Below, in pieces: positions 1 through 5,305 of a stretch of DNA of 7,162 nt (positions within the stretch are counted from its first letter, which is position 1; every line of letters begins with the position of its first letter). The stretch lies in contig CANEUT010000081.1 of NCBI GenBank assembly GCA_947441895.1, positions 1-7,162 on the forward strand, given 5' to 3'. Under the pieces are notes generated by a model that ran no database searches, was not told the origin of the DNA, and worked only from the letters and a program-made list of their open reading frames with translations. A program made the translations under genes and the position numbers. The DNA comes from Rickettsiales bacterium. Lineage in GTDB: Bacteria; Pseudomonadota; Alphaproteobacteria; Rickettsiales; UBA3002.

Positions 1-797
1 ACGGCACGGCCTTCGCGACCACGGGCATCGGGCGGATAGATGGTGTGACGGCCCACCCATGTGGATATTTGCTGCTCGTAGCGTTCGCGAATGACTTGCG
101 GCGATTCACCCGTGCCGCCACCGGTTTTGGTGAGTTCGGAAACCGGCACCCCTGCCTCGCGCACATATTGCTGCGGGCCTGAACCAGCAGCGGGCTGCGC
201 GGGTGCCGCTTGGGTAAGCGGTGCGGTGCTGGGCAACGCCGAGGTTGGCGCGGGCGCTGTTGGCACCGCCGCTGGTGCAACGGGTGTGGGTGGTGGTGTT
301 AGCGGCGCCTGATTTTCAGCAGGCATCTGACGCTGCATTTGCACGGGCTGTTCCACCGGCACCAGCTTTGGCGCTTTCACCGGCACCGGCACTGTTTGCG
401 GTTTGGCAGCAACCGGACGCGCAATGGGCCGGAGTGGTGCAGGCACTTTGGGTGCTGCTTTGCTGGGGCTGGCTTGCCATGTTTCACCACCGCTGCTGGC
501 TTTCATGGCTGGCGCAGCGGGGGCAACGGGCACCGCGTTCATGGTCATGCCAATGGCGCTCACCCGATCACCATCACCCAGTTTGAAGGACAGGGCACGC
601 ACCGGAATGTTCACCACTTTTTCCTGCGGCACCATGCTGGCGATGATGAAAATAATAATATGCGCCACAAAAGCGATGCCGATCATTTTCAAAAAATCAC
701 CCTGCGAGAGATAGGTGTTCGGCCCCACCGCCAACACCGAAGGCGCCAGCGCGTTGCGCCCGCGACCCATCATGCCCTGTGCCAGGCCCCAGTTCAT
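1..797 (-). CDS. tonB: TonB-family energy transducer, partial (3' end beyond the left edge)
   Basis: The minus-strand frame is open from an ATG at 797 to the window edge, giving 265 codons plus two bases. A short cytoplasmic N-terminus is followed by one membrane segment at about residues 37-55. This holds a histidine (H46) that may correspond to the conserved TonB transmembrane histidine; that equivalence is inference. Residues 88-205 are a periplasmic linker very rich in Pro, Ala and Val, with several Lys-Pro and Pro-Val repeats. From about residue 234 the start of the TonB C-terminal domain is visible, with the YPPDARGREGRAV pattern at 254-266; the rest of the domain is off the window. In the family this protein spans the periplasm and energises outer-membrane receptors using ExbB/ExbD. 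Its ATG overlaps the stop of the upstream exbD as ATGA, so it should be coupled to the exb genes. The linker and truncation prevent saying which receptor system it serves. Confidence 0.9.
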   Translation of the reverse strand, partial: MNWGLAQGMMGRGRNALAPSVLAVGPNTYLSQGDFLKMIGIAFVAHIIIFIIASMVPQEKVVNIPVRALSFKLGDGDRVSAIGMTMNAVPVAPAAPAMKASSGGETWQASPSKAAPKVPAPLRPIARPVAAKPQTVPVPVKAPKLVPVEQPVQMQRQMPAENQAPLTPPPTPVAPAAVPTAPAPTSALPSTAPLTQAAPAQPAAGSGPQQYVREAGVPVSELTKTGGGTGESPQVIRERYEQQISTWVGRHTIYPPDARGREGRA

Positions 798-1222
798 TTG
801 GTTACCATCATGTCGCCCACTTGCGTGACGAGGGAAAGGTTTTTGCCGCCAGCGATACGAATCATCTCCAGAAAATCGACCAGCTTATTGGCTTCCAGTT
901 TGGCATCGGCTTTGATGGTAATCACCCGCTCGGGGTTCACCGCCAGTTGACGTTTCAGCTCGGCTTGGGCTTTGGCACCCGCATAAAGCTCATCGTTGAT
1001 AAGAATTTCATTCAACCGGCCCAACACCACCACCACCGGCCCCTCATTCAAATGCTGGCCCGAATCGGCCGCGGGTAATTCCACCGGAATGATGCTGAAT
1101 TTTTCCATGTGGCCCGCCACCACGAAAAACAAAATAATCACAAACACTACATCGATCAGCGAAACCATGCTGATGGCGCGAAGCTTGCGCGAAGTGCGGG
1201 TGAATTCGATGCCTTCTCTCAT
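794..1222 (-). CDS. exbD: ExbD/TolR-family biopolymer transport protein, second copy
   Basis: This 142-residue protein has the ExbD/TolR layout: a basic N-terminus of about 17 residues, one membrane helix at about 18-37, then a periplasmic domain. The essential transmembrane aspartate of the family is present as D24 in the SLIDVVFVIILFFVV stretch. The periplasmic part carries the usual tail features (RQLAVNPERVITIKAD, then a helix near 112-122 and an IAGGKNLSLVTQ strand). It would form the proton path with ExbB and contact TonB. The ATG overlaps the stop of the other exbD by four bases, and its own stop overlaps the tonB start in the same way; no strong Shine-Dalgarno precedes it, which fits coupling. 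It differs clearly from the neighbouring copy outside the membrane helix, so this is not a recent duplication. TolR is an alternative name, but the adjacent tonB favours ExbD. Confidence 0.92.
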   Translation of the reverse strand: MREGIEFTRTSRKLRAISMVSLIDVVFVIILFFVVAGHMEKFSIIPVELPAADSGQHLNEGPVVVVLGRLNEILINDELYAGAKAQAELKRQLAVNPERVITIKADAKLEANKLVDFLEMIRIAGGKNLSLVTQVGDMMVTK

Positions 1223-1632
1223 GATGCTTTATCGACCTGCACGTTGCGGCCGCCCGTTAAATACACCGTATCCATGACACTCACCAATTGCTGCACGGTG
1301 ACGCCAGGCGTGGTGAAAATGGCAATTTTTTCATCGGGGTTCACCGCCAGGCGCGACACCAGAAGGCTGTTTAAACCATCGTTGTTCATGGGCTGATGAT
1401 CGACATTCAGCATGCCATCTTGCGTGATGAGAATGCGCATCACCTTTCCTGCGTTGGTGGCAGCACCGGTGGTGGGGTTTTTTGTTTGGGCGGAAGGCAG
1501 CGAAAGCTCGATGGATTCGGACACCACAAAGGTGGTGGTGAACATCACAAACACCAGAATGTGAAAGACGATATCGATCAACGCGGTGAGGTTGATTTCC
1601 TGAACGGGTCGGCGGCGGCGCTCAAAATCCAT
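1219..1632 (-). CDS. exbD: ExbD/TolR-family biopolymer transport protein, first copy
   Basis: This 137-residue protein begins with a basic segment (MDFERRRRPV), followed by the family signature INLTALIDIVFHILVFVMF. The membrane helix lies at about 15-36 and the proton-carrying aspartate is D20. A periplasmic domain follows, ending in the helix-strand unit VTVQQLVSVMDTVYLTGGRNVQV. The start ATG has a good purine-rich site (GGGGAG) about seven bases upstream, located just after the exbB stop 12 bases away, so this gene is the best-initiated member of the operon after exbB. Two exbD genes in tandem behind one exbB are known from proteobacterial TonB systems with two dissimilar ExbD subunits; a mixed ExbB-ExbD-ExbD complex is the natural inference here, not shown by the sequence itself. 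Confidence 0.93.
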   Translation of the reverse strand: MDFERRRRPVQEINLTALIDIVFHILVFVMFTTTFVVSESIELSLPSAQTKNPTTGAATNAGKVMRILITQDGMLNVDHQPMNNDGLNSLLVSRLAVNPDEKIAIFTTPGVTVQQLVSVMDTVYLTGGRNVQVDKAS

Positions 1633-1644
1633 GGGCGCTCTCCC

Positions 1645-2421
1645 CTAAAACTTGTTGTAGCTCGGGTTCAGCAAATGCAGCGTGCTGGAACTTTGTGGCG
1701 CGCCACGCGGGTTGGAAAGCGCACTTGCCTGATCTTCCACCAGCTTGCGAACCCGTTCTTCGCGCTCGAGCGCTTCGCGTTTTTCCTGCTCTTTTTCATT
1801 ACGAATATAGTTATCTTCCAGCGCCAAAATTTGAATGGTTACATCGCGCATGGTGGCGCGCACCCGTTCAATGAGGCTATCGATAAGGTAATAGCTGGCC
1901 ATGGCGGGTACAGCCACCACCAGGCCACCCACGGTGGCAATCAGCGCTTGCCAAATGCCGCCCGCCAGCATGGATGGGTCAACCCGCGAGCCCGATTCCG
2001 AGAGTTTGGCAAAGGCATGCACCATGCCAATCACGGTGCCAAGCAGGCCCAGCAGCGGCCCAATGGATGAGGCCATTTCCAGCCCACGCATGTGGGATTC
2101 CAGATAGCGAAGTTCACCCGCGCCCACGCGTGAAATTTCGGATTCACGGCTTTTCATGGTAATTTCGCGGTTCATCACGCTTTCGATGGAGACGCGCATG
2201 ATGCGCGCCAGCGGCCCTTTTTCTTTGGTCAGCAAGTGCGAGGCATCGGTCAGTTCGCCGCGCTTTACATGCATCATCACCCGATCGATAAATTGGGTGT
2301 TGAACACCTGGGCGGTGGTAAATTGATAGGCTTTGAACAGGATGATGCCGAGTACATAAATCGACAGCGCGACGATCACATACATGACCCAGCCGCCCTT
2401 GACAAAAATCAGATCGAACAT
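1645..2421 (-). CDS. exbB: ExbB/TolQ/MotA-family proton channel protein
   Basis: This 258-residue protein has three membrane segments in the usual ExbB order: about 10-30 near the N-terminus, 118-138 and 155-180. The second and third carry the family core: a glycine-rich SSIGPLLGLLGTVIGMV stretch at 118-134, and WQALIATVGGLVVAVPA at 157-173. A long cytoplasmic loop (about 31-115) separates the first and second helices. After the third helix the protein has a highly charged tail (206-230, rich in Glu, Lys and Arg) and a Ser-rich C-terminus, making it somewhat longer than typical 230-245-residue members. ExbB forms the pentameric channel around ExbD and drives TonB. It is the first gene of the exbB-exbD-exbD-tonB operon. 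No convincing Shine-Dalgarno or Fur box is visible upstream, so iron control cannot be claimed. TolQ is the main alternative; the tonB neighbour argues against it. Confidence 0.94.
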   Translation of the reverse strand: MFDLIFVKGGWVMYVIVALSIYVLGIILFKAYQFTTAQVFNTQFIDRVMMHVKRGELTDASHLLTKEKGPLARIMRVSIESVMNREITMKSRESEISRVGAGELRYLESHMRGLEMASSIGPLLGLLGTVIGMVHAFAKLSESGSRVDPSMLAGGIWQALIATVGGLVVAVPAMASYYLIDSLIERVRATMRDVTIQILALEDNYIRNEKEQEKREALEREERVRKLVEDQASALSNPRGAPQSSSTLHLLNPSYNKF

Positions 2422-2576
2422 GGTGGTTTGCTTTGCTTGTTTGATGGTTTTTAATTGTTGTTGAAAGCAGATTAGCCAGTTGTACCGGCAGAGTCGAGAA
2501 TAGTATGAGGGTTTTTAACAGTCGTTACCGTAGGCAGTGCGTAGCCTTCCATGGCGCGCCGCGATAGCGAAAGGGT

Positions 2577-2597
2577 TATGGGGGCAAGGTCCCCATA
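2577..2597 (-). terminator. weak hairpin after the Trm112-family gene
   Basis: Arms of seven bases (tatgggg and ccccata) enclose a seven-base loop just downstream of the Trm112-family stop codon. In the direction of transcription there is no T-tract after the stem, so it may be a processing or Rho-independent-like structure of low strength rather than a true terminator. The remaining intergenic sequence up to exbB (about 2422-2576) shows no gene that I can support. Confidence 0.3.
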
Positions 2598-2602
2598 CAA
2601 AA

Positions 2603-2779
2603 CTAAAGCTTGCGGGCTTCTTCGGGCAGCATAATGGGAATGCCGCCGCGCACCGGATAGGCAAGGCCAGCCGCCATGCTTATCAATTCCTGCGCTTTTT
2701 CGTCATAGGTCAGCCGCGCCTTGGTGACAGGGCAGACGAGAATTTCAAGCAAGGCTGGGTCTAATGTTCCGGTGTGCAT
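2603..2779 (-). CDS. Trm112-family protein (YcaR/UPF0434-like)
   Basis: The minus-strand reading from an ATG at 2779 to TAG at 2603-2605 gives 58 residues, typical for bacterial Trm112-like proteins. The family signature is clear: LDPALLEILVCPVTKARLTYD at 6-26, then QELISMAAGLAYPVRGGIPIML at 30-51, and a short acidic-basic tail. The CPVTK motif at 16-20 keeps only one of the zinc-binding cysteines known from eukaryotic Trm112, as is usual in bacterial members. Eukaryotic and archaeal Trm112 activates RNA and protein methyltransferases; in bacteria the role is less certain, so I assign family only. It stands alone, facing away from the plus-strand gene at 2907 and running towards exbB. No Shine-Dalgarno is seen, and a promoter-like pair ends eight bases upstream of the ATG, which suggests leaderless translation. 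Confidence 0.9.
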   Translation of the reverse strand: MHTGTLDPALLEILVCPVTKARLTYDEKAQELISMAAGLAYPVRGGIPIMLPEEARKL

Positions 2780-2785
2780 GGGGTT

Positions 2786-2813
2786 TCTATAACAGCTTTT
2801 TAGACGCGCACAA
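2786..2813 (-). promoter_or_regulatory. candidate promoter of the Trm112-family gene
   Basis: Read on the minus strand, TTGTGC (2808-2813) and TATAGA (2786-2791) are separated by 16 bases. Transcription would start about seven bases after the -10 box, at or next to the A of the ATG at 2779, giving a leaderless message. The match is by eye to the sigma-70 consensus. Confidence 0.4.
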
Positions 2814-2876
2814 CGCTCCTTCGCACATATTCAGGCGAATTAACGTAATTTTAATGGCTTAGCCTCATGATAACGG

Positions 2877-2888
2877 TGGAATATTCCA
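2877..2888. promoter_or_regulatory. perfect 12-bp palindrome, possible operator
   Basis: TGGAATATTCCA is a perfect palindrome 18 bases before the ATG at 2907, in the divergent intergenic region between the Trm112-family gene and the plus-strand orphan. Its position fits a repressor site or an mRNA leader element for the orphan gene. No regulator is identified. Confidence 0.3.
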
Positions 2889-2906
2889 TCCCCCTAACCA
2901 CGATTG

Positions 2907-3878
2907 ATGATGTCGCCCTCACCTGCCAGCACCCCATCTGCCGATGCCCAAGCAATCAAACTGCTGGAGGAACGGCACGTGCTGGCAGAGGATTTGGAAA
3001 CGCTGGATAAGAAGCTCATTAAAATGCGCGGCACCAAAGATAAAATGACAGCGTCGCAAGCCCAAATCAAAGCAATCGATGAGAAGCTGGATGATTTGAC
3101 CACCCAGCCCCTCAGCCGTGAAACGCTGCAGCGCATTTATACCGATCAGAACCCCAAAGACACCGCCGATGCCATTGCCACGAAGGTCGAGCGTGCAGTA
3201 AAAATCCAAGCGGCATTTCAGATATTGCCTGATTTATCAGCCAGCGTCACCCGCACCAGTGCAACAGGATCGCGTGCCAGCCTGACGGAAACTGCGGGCT
3301 ATTTTCCTGCCCAAAACAGCCAGGGAAAACCAGTAGTGCTTTATCGCGGCTGGTACGGCGCCATGGAGCAAGGGAGCATCATCAATTTTCTGAGCCGACT
3401 TGAGCGTGAAAACCCCCAAGCGCGCGCCATGTTGCCAAAAATTTACGGAAAAATGCAGATCGATGGCCGCACCTATCTGGTGATGGAAAACCTGATGGCG
3501 AACGGCAATATCAAAGCTACCGATTGGACATCGGGCGTCACCAAAGAGAAATTCCTTGAGCAGCACGGCGATGTATTGACACCCGAATTCCGCGATGTGG
3601 TAGCAAAAGATGGGCTTGATTTAGGCCGCACTACGCTGGAAAAAGACTATTTGTTCATGCAGCCCGATGGGGTGGTTCGTATGGGCATTCCATTTCGAGC
3701 CCTAGAATTTGTGCTGGAAGGTGCACCCCAAATGTTTCCCATGACGACGCCATCGCAAACCACTGCTGCTCCGGTGACGAAAGTGCTTGTGGATGGGCCA
3801 GTAACTGGCCACGACGGCATAGTACGCATCGGTGACCCAGAGGCTTCGCGCGGCCCAAGCGGCGGTGGCTCAACCTAA
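2907..3878 (+). CDS. uncharacterised protein with N-terminal coiled coil and possible degenerate kinase-like domain
   Basis: I do not recognise a named family. The open frame has two adjacent ATG codons (2907, 2910) just after a TTG at 2904; I take 2907, giving 323 residues, though no clear Shine-Dalgarno supports any of them. Residues 14-66 are a charged heptad-like helix (LEERHVLAEDLETLDKKL and onward), likely a coiled coil. Residues 125-270 look like a kinase fold: a KPVVLYRGW strand (141-149), a helix with Glu at 154 or 165, LPKIYG (176-181), and a hinge-like DGRTYLVMENL (186-196). Then comes KDYLFMQPDGVVRMG (246-260), placed where kinases have a DN-LV-x-DG-x-IDF segment. The catalytic HxD and DFG-type residues are not present, so if the fold is right this would be a pseudokinase. 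The tail (277-323) is low-complexity, rich in Thr, Pro and Gly. No signal peptide or membrane segment is seen. It is the only plus-strand gene here and sits alone. The gene is likely real; the fold assignment is a weak inference. Confidence 0.72.
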   Translation: MMSPSPASTPSADAQAIKLLEERHVLAEDLETLDKKLIKMRGTKDKMTASQAQIKAIDEKLDDLTTQPLSRETLQRIYTDQNPKDTADAIATKVERAVKIQAAFQILPDLSASVTRTSATGSRASLTETAGYFPAQNSQGKPVVLYRGWYGAMEQGSIINFLSRLERENPQARAMLPKIYGKMQIDGRTYLVMENLMANGNIKATDWTSGVTKEKFLEQHGDVLTPEFRDVVAKDGLDLGRTTLEKDYLFMQPDGVVRMGIPFRALEFVLEGAPQMFPMTTPSQTTAAPVTKVLVDGPVTGHDGIVRIGDPEASRGPSGGGST

Positions 3879-4001
3879 AATAATATAGAAAATAAATAGT
3901 GCAGGCGAAGAGATATGCTCGCCAAAATGGCTGCGCGCCAATGCTAAATTCACTTCGTTCATTGAGTTATGGTCGAATAGAGTGAGAATCACACTCGTCT
4001 A

Positions 4002-4039
4002 TCCATTCCGTACTGGCCAGAAGGCCAGTACGGAATGGA
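4002..4039. repeat. perfect 17-bp inverted repeat containing the tRNA-Gly 3' end
   Basis: The arms at 4002-4018 and 4023-4039 are exact reverse complements around a four-base loop (TTCT on the minus strand). The right arm includes the tRNA discriminator base (4039) and the encoded CCA (4036-4038). On the tRNA strand this makes a 17-bp stem directly at the mature 3' end, which could stop transcription or guide 3' processing, but no T-run follows. A shorter imperfect inverted repeat (gagtg/cactc, 3980-3996) lies just beyond. The stretch 3879-4001 otherwise holds nothing I can support. Confidence 0.85.
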
Positions 4040-4110
4040 GCGGGCGAAGAGATTCGAACTCTCGACATTCACCTTGGCAAGGTGACACTCTACCACTGAG
4101 CTACGCCCGC
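4036..4110 (-). tRNA. tRNA-Gly (anticodon GCC)
   Basis: On the minus strand a full cloverleaf reads from G at 4110 to an encoded CCA at 4036-4038. The acceptor stem is GCGGGCG/CGCCCGC with discriminator T. The D arm is GCTC/GAGT with a GTGGTA loop, and the anticodon stem is TCACC/GGTGA with loop TTGCCAA, so the anticodon is GCC, reading GGC and GGU glycine codons. The T arm is GAGAG/CTCTT with TTCGAAT. The sequence is very like alphaproteobacterial tRNA-Gly(GCC). It is a single gene, not part of a visible tRNA cluster. Confidence 0.97.
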
Positions 4111-4131
4111 TCATTTCCGGATAGGGGCGTC

Positions 4132-4159
4132 AACATACGCAACGAAAATGAAATTGCAA
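4132..4159 (-). promoter_or_regulatory. candidate promoter of tRNA-Gly
   Basis: On the minus strand TTGCAA (4154-4159) and TATGTT (4132-4137) are spaced by 16 bases and end 21 bases upstream of the tRNA 5' nucleotide, leaving a short GC-rich leader, as expected for a stable-RNA promoter. The match is by eye. Confidence 0.45.
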
Positions 4160-4174
4160 GAGTAGTTTTGGTTT

Positions 4175-4204
4175 GTTTCATTTGATCTTCTGATCAAATG
4201 AAAC
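4175..4204. repeat. perfect 13-bp inverted repeat
   Basis: GTTTCATTTGATC (4175-4187) and its exact reverse complement (4192-4204) flank a TTCT loop. The minus-strand version of this loop is AGAA, the same tetraloop seen on the plus strand of the tRNA-Gly hairpin. It lies between the possible 65-codon ORF and the tRNA promoter and contains that ORF's stop codon. It may act as a terminator or be a mobile palindromic unit. Confidence 0.8.
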
Positions 4205-4375
4205 GACGCTTTGCGGGCTCATGGCTACTGATTCGGGCCTACTGACCCTCACCCTGTGGGTTGCTTCGTAATCCAAAACGCCTCCTGGCGTTTTGTCGCC
4301 CAGTTCGCTTTTTACCACTTCATGGTTAGAGCCTTTTGATGGGCCCATCTTTTGGTTTTGTTGCCTTCGAAACAT
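4178..4375 (-). CDS. possible small protein of 65 residues, doubtful
   Basis: An ATG at 4375 has a purine-rich site (AAGGGGG) about eight bases upstream and opens 65 codons to TGA at 4178-4180. The product (MFRRQQNQKMGPSKG ... SPQSVVSFDQKIK) is polar and basic in its first half, with no membrane segment, signal or Cys pair, and matches no family I know. The last codons lie inside a perfect hairpin, and a 9-bp hairpin (4274-4295, loop TCCT) sits in the middle. The frame may therefore be a chance reading across repeat DNA. It runs in the same direction as the tRNA and the lipoprotein gene. The composition is plausible for a gene but there is no independent support. If it is not coding, the whole stretch 4111-4486 is gene-free apart from hairpins and the tRNA promoter. 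Confidence 0.3.
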   Translation of the reverse strand: MFRRQQNQKMGPSKGSNHEVVKSELGDKTPGGVLDYEATHRVRVSRPESVAMSPQSVVSFDQKIK

Positions 4376-4447
4376 GGCCCCAACCCCCTTGCTTCTCGGC
4401 TCGCCTATTCGGCTACGCACCGATTACGGCAATGGTTGAGCAGTTCA

Positions 4448-4478
4448 CGCGTAGCGATCGCCAGTAGGCGATCTCGCG
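4448..4478. repeat. imperfect hairpin in intergenic DNA
   Basis: GATCGCC (4456-4462) and GGCGATC (4467-4473) pair exactly around an AGTA loop, and flanking CGCG blocks (4448-4451, 4475-4478) extend the stem across an unequal internal loop. It lies just beyond the lipoprotein terminator. The role is unknown. Confidence 0.5.
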
Positions 4479-4486
4479 GAGCAATC

Positions 4487-4520
4487 AAAAAACAAAAAGG
4501 GCCGGCAAAACTGCCAGCCC
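4487..4520 (-). terminator. strong Rho-independent terminator of the lipoprotein gene
   Basis: On the minus strand GGGCTGGCA and TGCCGGCCC form a nine-pair stem (one G-T pair) around a GTTT loop, followed directly by TTTTTGTTTTTT. It lies about 30 bases after the TAA of the small lipoprotein gene. Confidence 0.9.
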
Positions 4521-4550
4521 TTCGTGATGCTATGCATGCCAAGCAATCGC

Positions 4551-4748
4551 TTAGCGCATGATAATAAGACTGTTGTTGTTAACTTTTGCGGCACCTTGCG
4601 CTGCAATCGCCTCATCCCACTGGGGGCTGATGGTGGCTTGCAACGAGGTGGGGGTGACGAAGGTGGTGGTGGTTGGTTTCGAGGCGCAGCCGCTGCATAG
4701 TGCAAGTGCGGCAAGCGCAAGCAATTTCAGGTTAATCGGCGTTTTCAT
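4551..4748 (-). CDS. small putative lipoprotein, 65 residues
   Basis: The ATG at 4748 is chosen because GGAG lies six bases upstream; an in-frame ATG four codons earlier would overlap this site. The first 20 residues are a classic export signal: MKTPINLK, then a hydrophobic LLALAALAL core, then CSG before Cys21. The -1 Gly and -2 Ser fit a lipobox, but -3 is Cys rather than Leu, slightly outside the usual pattern. The mature part is only 45 residues, Thr-rich at first (SKPTTTTFVTPTSLQATISPQWDEAIAAQG) and ending in a run of three Asn and a hydrophobic LIIMR. It should be anchored in the inner or outer membrane. I know no family match. It has its own terminator and a structured leader, so it is likely an independent, possibly well-expressed transcript. 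Confidence 0.8.
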   Translation of the reverse strand: MKTPINLKLLALAALALCSGCASKPTTTTFVTPTSLQATISPQWDEAIAAQGAAKVNNNSLIIMR

Positions 4749-4765
4749 CGTAGGCTCCATCCGGT

Positions 4766-4782
4766 GGATACTTCCTGTATCC
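4766..4782 (-). promoter_or_regulatory. leader hairpin of the lipoprotein mRNA
   Basis: GGATAC and GTATCC pair around a five-base loop, ending about 10 bases upstream of the GGAG site for the lipoprotein start. A stem this close to the ribosome site may influence translation. Confidence 0.35.
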
Positions 4783-4789
4783 GTGTTGT

Positions 4790-4818
4790 TTGTGAGCTCT
4801 TTATGGTCGAACTCACAA
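4790..4818. promoter_or_regulatory. 7-bp inverted repeat upstream of the lipoprotein gene
   Basis: ttgtgag (4790-4796) and ctcacaa (4812-4818) are exact reverse complements separated by 15 bases, about 40-70 bases upstream of the lipoprotein ATG. This is operator-like spacing, but no promoter boxes could be placed with confidence. Confidence 0.3.
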
Positions 4819-4849
4819 TGGATGAGGAGCGCTCATTTCGCAGGTGCGG

Positions 4850-4866
4850 TATGCGTTAAACGCATA
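4850..4866. promoter_or_regulatory. near-perfect 17-nt palindrome
   Basis: TATGCGTT and AACGCATA flank a single central A. It lies between the glycine-rich protein gene (stop at 4916) and the lipoprotein gene. It could be an operator for the lipoprotein gene or a 3' structure of the glycine-rich gene; a one-base loop favours a DNA-binding site over an RNA hairpin. Confidence 0.4.
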
Positions 4867-4915
4867 GCTTGGGGCGATATAAGGGGGTCTGAATGCGTGG
4901 AGGGGATGGCTGGAA

Positions 4916-5281
4916 TTAAGCAATACCAAAGTCGCCACCGCCACCACCAACACCGTTTCCTATAAAAGAACCGCCACCAAAAGATACTTGCTGCATGGCA
5001 GGCGGCATTGGGCCTGCGGCTGCACAGGCTTGTGCTAGGGCGGCATCGGCTTCATTTCTCATTTGAGCGAGGCGTTGAGCCTCAAATTGCAATTGAGCAG
5101 ACATACCACCTTGCTTTGGCCTCAAGCCAAACGGTCCGCCAATATTGCCCGTTCCTATGCCGCACGTAGTTGCAGTGAGGCTGGCACCACCAGGATTAAC
5201 TGGTTTTTCAAACCAGCTTTTCCCGTTGCCCCCTCCTTGGAGCATTGAGAGTCTGGCAGCAATATCATCAGCACCGGGCAT
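4916..5281 (-). CDS. unrecognised glycine-rich protein, about 121 residues
   Basis: I place the start at the ATG at 5281; AGGAG (5293-5297) lies 11 bases upstream, somewhat far, and the frame stays open 12 codons further to a TTG that would run through the -10 box. The product has four visible parts. There is an N-terminal amphipathic helix (MPGADDIAARLSML), then a Gly/Asn/Thr-rich segment (15-60, with Cys40). An Ala/Gln/Glu-rich helix follows (SAQLQFEAQRLAQMRNEADAALAQACAAA, 61-89, Cys86), and the tail is nearly all Gly with Phe and Ile (VSFGGGSF ... GGGGGDFGIA). No signal peptide or membrane segment is evident. Gly-rich tails of this kind occur in structural or aggregating proteins and in some phage virion proteins, but nothing here identifies either. 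It sits upstream of the lipoprotein gene on the same strand, separated by 167 bases. Coding status is likely, function unknown. Confidence 0.6.
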   Translation of the reverse strand: MPGADDIAARLSMLQGGGNGKSWFEKPVNPGGASLTATTCGIGTGNIGGPFGLRPKQGGMSAQLQFEAQRLAQMRNEADAALAQACAAAGPMPPAMQQVSFGGGSFIGNGVGGGGGDFGIA

Positions 5282-5305
5282 AAATAGACATTCTCCTACG
5301 CTCAC

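Noticed and set aside
91..950. Plus-strand frames of 73-203 codons at 91-312, 221-586 and 339-950
   Set aside because: They are antisense shadows of tonB and exbD, with skewed compositions (His/Arg-rich or Gly/Ala-rich) from the Pro-rich linker.
1396..2070. Plus-strand 224-codon frame
   Set aside because: Antisense to exbD and exbB, which have clear family motifs; the peptide is His/Gly-rich and without recognisable domains.
2422..2530. Fur box or strong promoter before exbB
   Set aside because: The region is T-rich on the plus strand, but no GATAATGATAATC-like site or well-spaced -35/-10 pair could be found.
2894..3566. Minus-strand frames inside the kinase-like gene (2894-3136, 2919-3209, 3237-3566)
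   Set aside because: Shorter, without initiation signals, and opposite to a 323-codon frame with protein-like composition.
3900..3940. Terminator after the kinase-like gene
   Set aside because: Only 4-5-bp stems (GGCGA/TCGCC, TGGC/GCCA) and no T-run.
3982..4185. Plus-strand frame of 67 codons
   Set aside because: It runs through tRNA-Gly in antisense and through both hairpins, giving the common pseudo-peptide GRRDSNSRHSPW.
4445..4720. Minus-strand 91-codon frame overlapping the lipoprotein gene
   Set aside because: It is out of frame with the lipoprotein signal sequence and crosses the terminator; low-complexity Pro/Ser start.
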